Shown one piece after another: positions 8,854 through 17,961 of a stretch of DNA of 64,000 bases. The position numbers were made by a program, and so were the translations under genes. This stretch comes from Blastococcus mobilis. GTDB taxonomy: Bacteria; Actinomycetota; Actinomycetes; Mycobacteriales; Geodermatophilaceae. The DNA lies in the NCBI RefSeq assembly GCF_900188025.1, contig NZ_FZNO01000013.1, positions 62,001-126,000 of the forward strand. Reading direction: 5' to 3'. Numbering within the stretch: the stretch's first letter is position 1; the number at the start of each line of letters is the position of its first letter. The notes under the pieces were generated by a model. It did no database searches. It was not told the origin of the DNA and worked only from the letters and a program-made list of their open reading frames with translations.

Positions 8854-9675
8854 TCATCGCTCGCGGTCCTGCCAGCGGAAGGTGGCCACGCAGAGCAGCA
8901 GCCCGGCGATGCACCAGACGCCCAGGACCAGCGCCGTCCGGCCCAGCTCCCAGCTCCCGGCCGGCTCGGAGGCGGCCATCACGTCGGGCAGGAAGACCGA
9001 GCGCAGCCCCTGCGCCATCCACTTGAGCGGGAAGAAGGCCGCGACCGTCTGCATCCAGGTCGGGATCTCGCTGAACTGGAAGAACACCCCGGAGATGAAC
9101 TGCAGCAGCAGGGCGAAAGGGGTCACCGTCGCCGACGCCGACCGGCCGTTCTTGGCCAGGCTCGACAGGGCGATCCCGAGCAGCGTGCAGGCGGCCGCCC
9201 CCAGCACCGCAACCCAGGCGAACGTCAGCCAGTCGGTGCCCGACGGCAGCTCGATGCCGTAGAAGACGACGCCGATGAGCAGCAGGACGACGATGATCGC
9301 CAGCGTGACGGCGAGGACCTGCACCACCTTGCCGACGAAGTAGGCGCTGCGGGGCATCGGGGTGCCGGCGAGGCTCTTCAGCGTCCCGTCCGAGCGCTCG
9401 GTCGCGATGCTGATCGCCATGTTCTGCAGGCTCGCACCGAGGATGCCGGCCGCGATGATCCCGGCCATGAAGTACTGGGTGAACGTGACGCCGTTGCCCA
9501 GGTCGTAGTCCAGCACCGCCCCGAAAACGACGAGCAGCAGGACCGGCAGCATCAGCGTGAAGACCACGGACTCGCGCTGCCGGAAGAACTCCTTGAGCTC
9601 CACCGAGGCGCGCGAGCGGTAGACGCTCGGCAGGGAGGGCAGCGGCCGCGCGGTCACCGGGGACGTCGTGGTCAT
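8854..9675 (-). CDS. ABC-2 type transporter permease
   Basis: Membrane subunit of an ABC exporter, 273 residues with about six hydrophobic segments (for example SVVFTLMLPVLLLVVFGAVL, LAVTLAIIVVLLLIGVVFYG, ALVLGVWCIAGLLLCVATF) and the ABC-2 family segment ERSDGTLKSLAGTPM. Its ATG overlaps the stop of the upstream ATPase gene by 4 bases (ATGA), so the two are translationally coupled. The substrate cannot be read from the sequence; DrrB-like drug or lipid exporters are the closest style. Confidence 0.92.
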   Translation of the reverse strand: MTTTSPVTARPLPSLPSVYRSRASVELKEFFRQRESVVFTLMLPVLLLVVFGAVLDYDLGNGVTFTQYFMAGIIAAGILGASLQNMAISIATERSDGTLKSLAGTPMPRSAYFVGKVVQVLAVTLAIIVVLLLIGVVFYGIELPSGTDWLTFAWVAVLGAAACTLLGIALSSLAKNGRSASATVTPFALLLQFISGVFFQFSEIPTWMQTVAAFFPLKWMAQGLRSVFLPDVMAASEPAGSWELGRTALVLGVWCIAGLLLCVATFRWQDRER

Positions 9676-10520
9676 CGGGCCTCACCGATCATCTGCAGGT
9701 AGACGTCCTCGAGGGTGGGTCGCGCCACCGTCAGGTCGGGGATCTCGCCGGGGAAGCGCGTGGCGAGCTCGTGCAGGAGGGCGGTGGGCGTCGCCGTGGC
9801 CTCCGTGCGGCGGGCGCCGTCCTCGGTCCAGCTGACGACGGCGGGGGCCGTCTCCCGGCCACCGAGCAGGGACGGGACCGCGACCTCCACCAGCCGCCCG
9901 CGCGTGATCACCCCGACCCGGTCGGCGAGCGCCTCGGCCTCGTCCAGGTAGTGCGTGGTGAGCAGCATCGTCGTGCCCAGCTCCCGCAGGGAACGGATCA
10001 GCGACCAGAACTGCCGCCGGGCCTCGGGGTCGAAGCCGGTGGTCGGCTCGTCGAGGAACAGCAGGGTGGGCCGGCCGACGATGCCGAGGGCGACGTCGAG
10101 CCGGCGCCGCTGACCGCCGGAGAGCGCCTTGCCCCGGACGCCCGACTTCTCGGTCAGACCGACGAGCTCGAGCACCTCGTCGGGATCCCGCGGGTCGGCG
10201 TAGTAGGAGGCCTGGGCGGTCAGCAGCTCCCGCACGGTCAGCTGGCTGTCGCCGGCGCCGGACTGCAGCACGATGCCGAGCTGCGCCTTCCAGGAGCGGG
10301 CGCCGTCGGCGGGGTCCTCCCCCAGCACCCGGACCTCGCCGGCGTCCCGCGAGCGGTAGCCCTCGCAGATCTCGACGGTCGTCGTCTTGCCGGCACCGTT
10401 CGGTCCGAGCAGGGCGAAGATCTCGCCGCGGCGGATGTCGAGGTCCAGCCCGTCGACGGCGACGAAGTCGCCGTACCGCTTGACCAGGCCACGGATGGAG
10501 ATCGCCGCGGCGCGGTCCAC
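9672..10520 (-). CDS. ABC transporter ATP-binding protein (DrrA-like)
   Basis: ATPase partner of the downstream permease, about 282 residues. Walker A LLGPNGAGKTTT, Q-loop region GIVLQSG, signature LSGGQRRRLDVALG and Walker B LLFLDEPTTGFDPEARR are all present, with the switch His in LLTTHYLDEAEAL. I start at GTG 10520 (VDRAAAISIRGLVKRYG); the ORF runs on to 10646, but those codons read through a hairpin element, so they are not coding. The C-terminal extension (VSWTEDGARRTEATATPTALL) resembles that of DrrA-type exporters. Confidence 0.93.
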   Translation of the reverse strand: MDRAAAISIRGLVKRYGDFVAVDGLDLDIRRGEIFALLGPNGAGKTTTVEICEGYRSRDAGEVRVLGEDPADGARSWKAQLGIVLQSGAGDSQLTVRELLTAQASYYADPRDPDEVLELVGLTEKSGVRGKALSGGQRRRLDVALGIVGRPTLLFLDEPTTGFDPEARRQFWSLIRSLRELGTTMLLTTHYLDEAEALADRVGVITRGRLVEVAVPSLLGGRETAPAVVSWTEDGARRTEATATPTALLHELATRFPGEIPDLTVARPTLEDVYLQMIGEAR

Positions 10521-10521
10521 C

Positions 10522-10579
10522 GGCTCCCTCCCGGGTCCCGCCGCGAGCTTGCGAGAGGTGGGGAGGAGGGAGTCCTTCT
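10522..10579 (+). repeat. GAGCNTGCGA-loop hairpin element, copy 4
   Basis: Outer arms GGCTCCCTCC and GGAGGGAGTCC, inner stem CCCGCCGC with GAGGTGGG (one mismatch), loop GAGCTTGCGA, tail GTCCTTCTG. It lies between deoA and the ABC ATPase gene and abuts the ATPase start codon. A separate inverted repeat (ATCCCGCGGCCA / TGGCCGCGGGAG) follows at about 10614-10640, just after the deoA stop. Confidence 0.85.
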
Positions 10580-10647
10580 GCACGAGGAGACAGTGTCCCC
10601 CTTCGGCCTGGAGATCCCGCGGCCAGGTGGCCGCGGGAGCTCCCACG

Positions 10648-11919
10648 TCATGCTGTGATGCGGTCCAGGATCAGCGGCAGCGATTGCTCGCCGGTGTCGA
10701 TGCCGATGGCGCCCTCCAGCGCCTCCAGTGCCCGGGGGATCCGGGTCGCCTCGTCGGTCTGCAGCTCGAGCAGCGGCTGCCCGGCGGTCACGTGCTCCCC
10801 CACCCCGGCGGTCCAGACGACGCCGGCCGCGGCCGACACCGGGTCCTCCTTGCGGGCCCGACCGGCGCCGAGACGCCAGGCTGCGACACCGAGGGAGAAC
10901 GCGTCCAGTCGGGTGAGCGTGCCGGTCGCCGGCGCGGTCACCACGTGGGTCTCGGCCGGCTTCGGCAGCGCCGCGTCGGGGTCACCGTCCTGCGCGGCGA
11001 TCATCGCCCGCCAGACGTCCATCGCCCGGCCGTCGGCCAGCGCATCGGCGGGGTCGACGTCGTCCCGGCCGACGCCGGCGAGCATCTCCCGGGCCAGTGC
11101 GAGGGTGAGCTCCACGACGTCGGCCGGACCACCACCGGCCAGGACCTCGACCGACTCGGCCACCTCGACGGCGTTGCCCGCGGCGCGGCCCAGCGGACGG
11201 TCCATCGCCGTCACCAGGGCCACCGTGCGGACCCCGGCCGCCTCACCCAGTCCGACCATCGTGCGGGCCAGCGTGCGGGCGTCGTCGGGGTCGCGCATGA
11301 ACGCCCCCGAGCCGGTCTTCACGTCCAGTACCAGCGCGTCGGCGCCCTCGGCGATCTTCTTGCTCATGATCGAGCTGGCGATCAGCGGGATCGACTCCAC
11401 GGTGCCGGTGACGTCGCGGAGCGCGTAGAGCTTCTTGTCCGCCGGCGCCAGGTCGTGACCGGCCGCGCAGATGACCGCGCCGACCTCGCGCAGCTGGCGC
11501 AGGTAGGCGTCCTCGTGGACGTCGGCCCGCCAGCCGGGGATGGCCTCCAGCTTGTCCAGCGTGCCGCCGGTGTGCCCGAGGCCCCGGCCCGACAGCTGCG
11601 GCACCGCCACACCGCAGGCGGCCACCAGGGGCGCCAGGGGCAGCGTGATCTTGTCGCCCACCCCACCGGTGGAGTGCTTGTCCGCGGTGGGCCGGCCCAG
11701 CGACGAGAGGTCCTTGCGCTCGCCGGAGTCGATCATCGCCTGCGTCCAGACGGCCAGCTCGTCCGGGGACATGCCCCGGAAGAACACCGCCATGAGCAGC
11801 GCGCTCATCTGCTCGTCGGGAACGGTCCCGTCGGTGTACGCGCCGATGATCCAGCGGATCTGCTCGGGCGACAGCTGCCCGCCGTCCCGCTTGGTGCGGA
11901 GGACGTCGATCGCGTCCAT
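10648..11919 (-). CDS. deoA: thymidine phosphorylase
   Basis: Phosphorolysis of thymidine to thymine and deoxyribose-1-phosphate. The 423-residue protein carries the phosphate/nucleoside-binding signature (DKHSTGGVGDKITLPLAPL), SGRGLGHTGGTLDKLEAIPG, SSIMSKKIAEGADALVLDVK and KTGSGAF. ATG 11919 shares one base with the TGA of cdd (TGATG), so cdd and deoA are coupled. Together with deoC, upp and the transporter it forms a pyrimidine deoxynucleoside salvage route. Confidence 0.97.
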   Translation of the reverse strand: MDAIDVLRTKRDGGQLSPEQIRWIIGAYTDGTVPDEQMSALLMAVFFRGMSPDELAVWTQAMIDSGERKDLSSLGRPTADKHSTGGVGDKITLPLAPLVAACGVAVPQLSGRGLGHTGGTLDKLEAIPGWRADVHEDAYLRQLREVGAVICAAGHDLAPADKKLYALRDVTGTVESIPLIASSIMSKKIAEGADALVLDVKTGSGAFMRDPDDARTLARTMVGLGEAAGVRTVALVTAMDRPLGRAAGNAVEVAESVEVLAGGGPADVVELTLALAREMLAGVGRDDVDPADALADGRAMDVWRAMIAAQDGDPDAALPKPAETHVVTAPATGTLTRLDAFSLGVAAWRLGAGRARKEDPVSAAAGVVWTAGVGEHVTAGQPLLELQTDEATRIPRALEALEGAIGIDTGEQSLPLILDRITA

Positions 11920-12329
11920 CAGGCGTTCCGCTCGGCGGCTGCCACCAGGTCCTCGGGACCGAAGGCGTCCGGCAGGACCTCCCGCATCGGCACGATGCCG
12001 AGGGAGACCGTCTCGATGAGCATGTCGGCCCCACCGTGCTCCCAGAGGAGCTGCCGGCAACGGCCGCACGGCATGAGCGGCTGTCCGTCGCCACCGACGC
12101 AGGCGACGGCGACCAGCCGGCCGCCCCCGGAGCGGGCGAGGTCGCTGACCAGGCCGCACTCCGCGCACAAGCCCAGGCCGTACGAGGCGTTCTCGACGTT
12201 GCAACCGGTCACGATCCGGCCGTCGTCGACCAGCCCGGCCACGCCCACGGGGAACCTCGAGTACGGCGCGTAGGCGTGCGTCATGGCTTCCCTGGCGGCC
12301 GCCCGGAGGGCGTCCCAGTCCGGCGTCAC
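11919..12329 (-). CDS. cdd: cytidine deaminase
   Basis: Converts cytidine or deoxycytidine to uridine or deoxyuridine. It is ~136 residues, the size of the small tetrameric Zn enzymes. Zn ligands are in CNVENASYGLGLCAE (catalytic Glu follows the Cys-Ala) and PCGRCRQLL. GTG 12329 overlaps the TAG of the upstream permease by one base. An internal ATG (MTHAYAPYSRF) would remove conserved N-terminal residues, so GTG is preferred. Confidence 0.95.
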   Translation of the reverse strand: MTPDWDALRAAAREAMTHAYAPYSRFPVGVAGLVDDGRIVTGCNVENASYGLGLCAECGLVSDLARSGGGRLVAVACVGGDGQPLMPCGRCRQLLWEHGGADMLIETVSLGIVPMREVLPDAFGPEDLVAAAERNA

Positions 12330-13606
12330 TAGTGCTCTCCTCGTCGGAAGACCACGCCGTCGGCCTTGGGCATCCGTAGTCGTTGGGAGGCCAGCGACAG
12401 GACCAGCAGCGTGATCAGGTGGGGGGTGAAGGACACGATGCCCTGCGGCAGCACGTCGATGGTCAGGAAGCCCACCAGGGCCGCGACCGCGAACACCGCC
12501 GCGACGACGGCGCGCACCAGCTCGCGCTGCACCGCCTGGTAGACGGCCACGGCGGCGAGCAGGACGGCGATCAGCAGCAGCAGGGCCACGACCGCCGGCT
12601 TGCTGCGCAGCTGGAGGGCGTCGGCGAAGCCGAAGAGCCCGGCGCCCGCGGCGAGGCCGCCCGGCCGCCAGTTGCCGAAGATGAGGGCCGCCAGACCGAT
12701 GAAGCCTCGGCCACCGGTCTGGCCCTCCTTGTAGATGTCGGCGAAGACGACGAGGACCACCCCGCCGAGGCCGGCAAGGCCGCCGGAGATCAGCACGGCG
12801 ACGTACTTCAGCCGGTTGACCGGGATGCCCAGGGAGTCCGCGGCCCAGGGGTTCTCCCCGCAGGAGCGCAGCCGGAGGCCGAACGCCGTCCGCCACAGCA
12901 TGAGGTAGGACGCCGGGATCAGCAGCACGGCGAGCAGGGTGAGCACCCCGACGCCGCTGGTCAGCCCGCGGAGCACCCCGGCCAGGTCGCTGACGAGGAA
13001 CCAGTGCCGGGACTCCAGGTCGCCGAGCAGATCCGGCCCCGAGGACAGCACCGGCAGGGACAGCGAGGGCGGGTCGCTGGACATCGGTGGTGACTGCGTC
13101 GGCCCCCCGCCGGTGCCCTCGACGTAGAGCAGCTCGGAGAGGAAGCGCACCACGCCGCCGGCCAGGATGTTGATGGCGACACCGGAGACGACGTGGTCGA
13201 CGCCGAAGGTCACCGTCGCGATGGCGTGCAGCAGGCCACCGACGACCCCGAACGCCACCCCGCCGACCACGGCGGCGGTCCAGCCCCACTGGTATCCGGC
13301 CCAGCCGGCTCCCCAGGTGCCCAGGATCATCATGCCCTCGAGGCCGATGTTGACCACACCCGCGCGCTCGGAGAACAGGCCGCCGAGTGCGGCGAGACCG
13401 ATGGGCACCGCGAGCAGCAGGGCCGTCGAGAAGATCGCGGACGAGGTCAGCTCGTTCTCGCCGGAGATCACCCGGACGAGGGAGAACAGGACGAGCAGGC
13501 CGACCACGAACCAGGTGATCCTCCGGGCGCGCCCGCCCCCGGTCAGCAGGTCGGTGATCGGGCCGCGGCTGGGCCTCGTCCCAGGGGCCGTGACCACGCT
13601 GCTCAT
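12329..13606 (-). CDS. nucleoside ABC transporter permease (NupQ-like)
   Basis: Inner-membrane permease of a BMP-type nucleoside uptake system, 425 residues with eight or more hydrophobic helices. The family stretch LFSERAGVVNIGLEGMMILG is diagnostic of this permease group, followed by GVDHVVSGVAINILAGG and FGLRLRSCGENPWAADSLGI. It overlaps the upstream permease gene by 4 bases (ATGA) and cdd by 1 base downstream. Function as a nucleoside importer is inferred from the BMP lipoprotein and the salvage genes in the same operon. Confidence 0.93.
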   Translation of the reverse strand: MSSVVTAPGTRPSRGPITDLLTGGGRARRITWFVVGLLVLFSLVRVISGENELTSSAIFSTALLLAVPIGLAALGGLFSERAGVVNIGLEGMMILGTWGAGWAGYQWGWTAAVVGGVAFGVVGGLLHAIATVTFGVDHVVSGVAINILAGGVVRFLSELLYVEGTGGGPTQSPPMSSDPPSLSLPVLSSGPDLLGDLESRHWFLVSDLAGVLRGLTSGVGVLTLLAVLLIPASYLMLWRTAFGLRLRSCGENPWAADSLGIPVNRLKYVAVLISGGLAGLGGVVLVVFADIYKEGQTGGRGFIGLAALIFGNWRPGGLAAGAGLFGFADALQLRSKPAVVALLLLIAVLLAAVAVYQAVQRELVRAVVAAVFAVAALVGFLTIDVLPQGIVSFTPHLITLLVLSLASQRLRMPKADGVVFRRGEH

Positions 13607-14820
13607 CGCTGGACCTCCTGGCGCACGCCGGTCCGGTCGCCGGTGGTGTCCGGAGGCCCGTCATCCGAGGGTGGGGGGTTCCCCCGACCCGTCGCGCCCG
13701 CGCTGCCGCCTCCAGGTGCCACCGGGCGCGCTCCGGCGCGCTCGGCCGAACGGAGGGTCAGCCGACGGGCCACCTCGTTGGCGATGACGACGGCGAGCAC
13801 GATCGTGCCTTGGATGATCGTCACCACCGAGGAGGGGATGTCGGCGAACTGCAGCGGCAGAGCCGCGCGGTCGAGGAAGGCGAACAGCAGCGCCGCCAGG
13901 GCGATGCCGACCGGACTGTTGCGGCCCAGCAGCGCCACCGCGATGCCGAGGAAGCCCAGCCCACCGGTGAACTGGGTGCCGTAGACGTGGGTGCTCCCGA
14001 GGAGGTCCGGCATGCCGATCAACCCGGCCACGGCCCCGGACAGCAGCATCGTCTTGAGAACCATCCTGCGGGCGTCGACCCCGCTGGCCGACGCAGCCGA
14101 CGGGGACAGTCCGCTGGCCCGCAGGTCGAACCCGAAGCGCGTGCGCTTGAGCAGGACGGCCACCGCGATCCCGACGACCACGGCCACGAGCAGGAACCCG
14201 TAGAGCTGGCTGCGCGGCTCCGCCAGACCCAGCCCGGTGAGCAGTCCGTTGAGGCCGGGGAACCAGCCGGACTCCGGGATCGGCGTCGTCGTGACGATGG
14301 AGGCGCCCTCCTCGCTGCCCCGGAGCGGCCCGGTGAGCAGGTACGACGCCAGCCCGAGGGCGATGAAGTTCAGCATGATCGAGCTGATGACCTCGCTGAC
14401 CCCGCGGGTCACCTTGAGCACTCCGACGATGCCGGCCCACACCGCGCCGACGACCACCGCCACGGCCACGATCACGAGGACGTGCAGCGGGCCGGGCAGC
14501 GCGACAGCGCCTCCGACGGCCGCGGCGAGGATGGCGGCGAGGCGGTACTGGCCCTCCACGCCGATGTTGAACAGGCCCATCCGGAAGGCGATGGACACCG
14601 CGAGCCCGGCGAGGAACAGCGGGACCGCCCGGTTGAGGATCACCACGATCGACTGCGTCTGCTGCGACGGGGTGTCGCCGAGGTCGAGCATCACCTCGAG
14701 AGCCGTCAGCGGGTTCTCCCCGATCAGGGCGATCACGCCCGCGGAGATGACCAGGGCGACGACGATGGCGAGCACCGGCCCCAGGAGCGCGAGCCCCGTG
14801 CGGCGCAGGATCGGGCTCAT
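13603..14820 (-). CDS. nucleoside ABC transporter permease (NupP-like)
   Basis: Second permease of the same importer, 405 residues. Family marks are FRMGLFNIGVEGQYRLAAIL and GVSEVISSIMLNFIALGLA. About eight membrane helices are followed by a Pro/Gly-rich cytoplasmic tail. The ATG overlaps the stop of the ATPase gene (14817-14820) and its own stop overlaps the next permease start, so three transporter genes plus cdd and deoA are read as one coupled unit. Confidence 0.93.
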   Translation of the reverse strand: MSPILRRTGLALLGPVLAIVVALVISAGVIALIGENPLTALEVMLDLGDTPSQQTQSIVVILNRAVPLFLAGLAVSIAFRMGLFNIGVEGQYRLAAILAAAVGGAVALPGPLHVLVIVAVAVVVGAVWAGIVGVLKVTRGVSEVISSIMLNFIALGLASYLLTGPLRGSEEGASIVTTTPIPESGWFPGLNGLLTGLGLAEPRSQLYGFLLVAVVVGIAVAVLLKRTRFGFDLRASGLSPSAASASGVDARRMVLKTMLLSGAVAGLIGMPDLLGSTHVYGTQFTGGLGFLGIAVALLGRNSPVGIALAALLFAFLDRAALPLQFADIPSSVVTIIQGTIVLAVVIANEVARRLTLRSAERAGARPVAPGGGSAGATGRGNPPPSDDGPPDTTGDRTGVRQEVQR

Positions 14821-16409
14821 GCCGCACCCACGGTGTGCGCGCCGGTCATGTAGCCGCCGAGTTCCTCGGGGGTGACGCGTCGGGGATCGACGGTGGCCAC
14901 CAACCCGCCGCGCAGCATGACGTGCAGGGTGTCGGAGAGGCCGATCAGCTCGTCGAGGTCCGCGGAGACGAGCACGATGCCCATCCCCTCGGCGCGGGCG
15001 TCCTTGAGCAGCTCCCAGATGACCGCCTGGGCGCCGACGTCGACGCCTCGGGTCGGGTGCGCGGCGATCAGCAGCCGGGGGCCGGCGCTCATCTCGCGGC
15101 CGACGATCAGCTTCTGCTGGTTGCCGCCGGAGAGGGCGACGGCGAGGGTGTCCGGACCCGGGGCGCGGACGTCGTACTGCCGCATGATCCGCTCGGTGTC
15201 GGTCCGGGCGCCGCGCCGGTCGATGAACCAGCCCTTGGCCGCCGGTGGCCGCGTCTGGTGGCCGAGGACGCGGTTCTCCCAGAGCGGCGCGTCCAGCAGC
15301 ATGCCCTGCCGGTGACGGTCCTCGGGGATGAAGCCGATGCCGGCCTCCCGCCGGGCACGCGTGGTCGCGCAGGTGATGTCCTCGTCCCCCAGGGTGATCC
15401 GGCCCGCAGCGAGGGGCCGCAGCCCCATGATGGCGTCGACGAGCTCGGCCTGGCCGTTGCCCTCGACGCCGGCGATCCCGACGACCTCGCCCTCGCGGAC
15501 GGTGAGGTCGACGTCGTTCACGAGCGGGCGACCGACCGGATCGGCCACCGTCACGTCCGTGAGCTGGAGGACGACGGCGTCGCGGACGGTGGACGTACGC
15601 GTCTCCGGCGTGGGCAGCTCCGAGCCCACCATCATCTCGGCCAGTTGCTTGACCGACGTCGTCCGGGGATCGGCCTGGCCCACCGTGGTGCCCCGGCGGA
15701 TCACGGTGATGGAGTCGGCCACCCGGCGCACCTCGTCGAGCTTGTGCGAGATGAAGATGACGGTCAGCCCCTCCCGCTTGAGCTCGTTGAGGTTGCCGAA
15801 CAGCTCGTCGACCTCCTGGGGCACCAGGACGGCGGTCGGCTCGTCCAGGATGAGCGTCGTCGCGCCGCGGTAGAGGACCTTGGCGATCTCGACCCGCTGG
15901 CGGTCGCCCACGCCGAGGTCCTCGACGAGGACGTCGGGCTCCAGGCCCAGGGCGTACTTGTCCGAGAGCTCGCCGATCCGGCGGCGGGCGCCGGCGCGGT
16001 CCAGCCGGCCGCCCTTCGTCGGCTCGCTGCCGAGGATGATGTTCTCGAGGACGGTGAAGTTGTCGGCCAGCATGAAGTGCTGGTGGACCATCCCGATGCC
16101 GGCCGCGATGGCGTCTGCCGGACTGCGGAAGTGGACCTCGCGCCCGTCGAGCAGGATCTGCCCCTCGTCGGGACGGTGCATCCCGTACAGCGTCTTCATG
16201 AGGGTCGACTTGCCGGCTCCGTTCTCGCCGACGATGGCGTGCACCTCACCGCGGCGCACCCGCAGTTCGATGTCACGGTTGGCGACGACGCCGGGGAACC
16301 GCTTGGTGATGCCGCGCAGCTCGACTGCCGGCGGCGCAACGCCTGCGGCGCTCGCACCGGCGGACGAGCCCTGGCCCGGTCCGCCGGCCGATGGGGCTGA
16401 TGTCGCCAT
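14817..16409 (-). CDS. nucleoside ABC transporter ATPase, double domain (NupO-like)
   Basis: A 530-residue ATPase with two fused nucleotide-binding domains, as in sugar and nucleoside importers. Domain 1 has Walker A GENGAGKSTLMKTLYG, signature LGVGDRQRVEI and Walker B LILDEPTAVL. Domain 2 has a degenerate Walker A (GIAGVEGNGQAELVDAIMG), signature LSGGNQQKLIVGREM and LLIAAHPTRGVDVG, in which the usual Asp-Glu-Pro is altered. GGGAGAGG stands 5 bases before ATG 16409. It follows the lipoprotein gene after 250 bases that hold a strong hairpin. Confidence 0.94.
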   Translation of the reverse strand: MATSAPSAGGPGQGSSAGASAAGVAPPAVELRGITKRFPGVVANRDIELRVRRGEVHAIVGENGAGKSTLMKTLYGMHRPDEGQILLDGREVHFRSPADAIAAGIGMVHQHFMLADNFTVLENIILGSEPTKGGRLDRAGARRRIGELSDKYALGLEPDVLVEDLGVGDRQRVEIAKVLYRGATTLILDEPTAVLVPQEVDELFGNLNELKREGLTVIFISHKLDEVRRVADSITVIRRGTTVGQADPRTTSVKQLAEMMVGSELPTPETRTSTVRDAVVLQLTDVTVADPVGRPLVNDVDLTVREGEVVGIAGVEGNGQAELVDAIMGLRPLAAGRITLGDEDITCATTRARREAGIGFIPEDRHRQGMLLDAPLWENRVLGHQTRPPAAKGWFIDRRGARTDTERIMRQYDVRAPGPDTLAVALSGGNQQKLIVGREMSAGPRLLIAAHPTRGVDVGAQAVIWELLKDARAEGMGIVLVSADLDELIGLSDTLHVMLRGGLVATVDPRRVTPEELGGYMTGAHTVGAA

Positions 16410-16588
16410 GGTGGCCTCTCCCTTGCTGCGCCCCGGCGGGTGTGCGGGGTGCGTCCACTCTGTCCGACCGGCGGCCCGGGATCGACCGTCCCGCCGGTTC
16501 ATCGTCCGCCCTGTCTCCGACCGGCGCGCCGCATGATCTCGCACGACGGCCGGGCTGCTGACGACCGGGGCGCTCCGGGGGCCGACGG

Positions 16589-16634
16589 CCGCGGCGGCGG
16601 GCCCGGGCGTGGATGCCCGGACCCGCCGCCGCGG
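16589..16634 (-). terminator. strong hairpin between lipoprotein and transporter genes
   Basis: CCGCGGCGGCGGG and CCCGCCGCCGCGG form the outer arms, with CCGGGC / GCCCGG inside and a short loop. It sits just after the BMP lipoprotein stop and before the ATPase gene. It is a likely partial terminator that would let the binding protein be made in excess over the membrane parts. Confidence 0.7.
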
Positions 16635-16659
16635 GGAAGGTGCTCTCAGTCGGCTCCCG

Positions 16660-17718
16660 TCACAGGGACGTCGGAACCTCGATCTCGCCGTCGACGATCT
16701 GCTGCCGGTACTGGTCGAGGTCGCCCTTGATGTCGGTGATGAACCCACCCGAGTCGGACAGGCCGACGCCCTCGGTCGACAGGTCGTTGAGCACGTCGGT
16801 CGCCCCCTCGACGTTGCCGTCGACGTAGTCGCTGATGAACGCCTGCACGGCGTTGTCGACCCGCTTGAGCATCGAGGTCATGATCACGGCCTGCAGGGCC
16901 GGGTCCTCGACCGTCTGGTACTGGTCGGAGTCGACACCGATCGCGCGGCCGCCGGAGGCAGCAGCGGCCTGGAAGACACCCGTGCCCGAGCCGCCGGCCG
17001 CGTGGTAGACGATGTCCGCGCCGGCGTCGAACATGCTCTGCGCGACGATCTGGCCCTTCGCCGGGTCGCTGAACCCGGAGAAGTCACCCGCCGGGGAGAT
17101 GTACTGGCTGTTGATGACGATGTCGGGCTTGGCCGCGCGTGCCCCGGCCTCGAAGCCGGCCTGGAACTTCTCGATCAGCGGGCTCTCGACGCCCCCGACG
17201 AAGCCGACCTGGCCGGTCTCGCTCTTGAGGGCAGCGGCCACACCGGCGAGGAAGGAACCCTCCTCCTCGGCGAAGACGAGACCGGTGACGTTGTCACCCT
17301 TGGCGCCGTCGGCGTTCGAACCGTCGACCTGGGCGAAGACGGTGTCCGGGAACTGCGGGGCCACCTCACCCAGGACCTCGTCGTAGGCGAAGCCGACGGC
17401 GATGACCGGGTTGTAGCCCTGCTCGGCCAGGTTGGAGAGCAGCTCGGCGCGGTTGGAGCCGTCCTCGTTGGGGCTGACCTCCTGCACCTCGCCACCGAAC
17501 TCGTCGATGGCGGCCTCGGCCCCGGCGTAGGCCGAGTCGTTGAAGGACTTGTCGCCACGCCCGGCCTCGTCGTACGCGAGGCCGATCTTGAGGTCCCCGC
17601 TGGCGCCGCCGTTCCCGGTGGCGGTGTCGCCGCCCTCCTCGTCGCTGGCACAGGCCGCGAGGGCCAGGCTGCCGGCCAGCAGCAGTGCCGCGGCCTTCGT
17701 CATCCGCGCTCGGCGCAA
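16660..17718 (-). CDS. BMP family nucleoside-binding lipoprotein
   Basis: Substrate-binding lipoprotein of the nucleoside ABC importer (Bmp/PnrA family), ~352 residues. The signal sequence reads MRRARMTKAAALLLAGSLAL followed by the lipobox LAAC, so it is anchored outside the membrane. Family segments are LKIGLAYDEAGRGDKSFND, VGFVGGVESPLIEKFQAGF and DIVYHAAGGSGTGVFQAA. I choose TTG 17718 because AGAGGAG lies 6 bases before it; the first ATG (17703) is 21 bases from that site. It heads the transporter operon. Confidence 0.93.
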   Translation of the reverse strand: MRRARMTKAAALLLAGSLALAACASDEEGGDTATGNGGASGDLKIGLAYDEAGRGDKSFNDSAYAGAEAAIDEFGGEVQEVSPNEDGSNRAELLSNLAEQGYNPVIAVGFAYDEVLGEVAPQFPDTVFAQVDGSNADGAKGDNVTGLVFAEEEGSFLAGVAAALKSETGQVGFVGGVESPLIEKFQAGFEAGARAAKPDIVINSQYISPAGDFSGFSDPAKGQIVAQSMFDAGADIVYHAAGGSGTGVFQAAAASGGRAIGVDSDQYQTVEDPALQAVIMTSMLKRVDNAVQAFISDYVDGNVEGATDVLNDLSTEGVGLSDSGGFITDIKGDLDQYRQQIVDGEIEVPTSL

Positions 17719-17961
17719 GACGATCTCCTCTCTGGGGGGACGCACCGGTCGTGTCGGGGGGCGTCCCGGTGGGTTTCTTCGATCCTGCGGCGCCCGCCCG
17801 TCATAGGTGGAACGCGAGAACACAAGACGAGGGCACGCTAACCGCGCACCCCGCCGCCGCCCCAAGCCGGGGACGGACTGAGATCACATCGTTGCCAACC
17901 GCACGGCCGGGGCACCAACGCGCACGCCTCTCCGATGCCTGACCGCATACGGTGCCTGCCC

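Noticed and set aside
10521-10646. N-terminal extension of the ABC ATPase (LVQKDSLLPTSRKLAAGPG)
   Set aside because: This is the translation of a hairpin element; near-identical peptides (SSQARGG, SRKLAAGP) appear wherever a frame crosses an element, so they are not real protein sequence.
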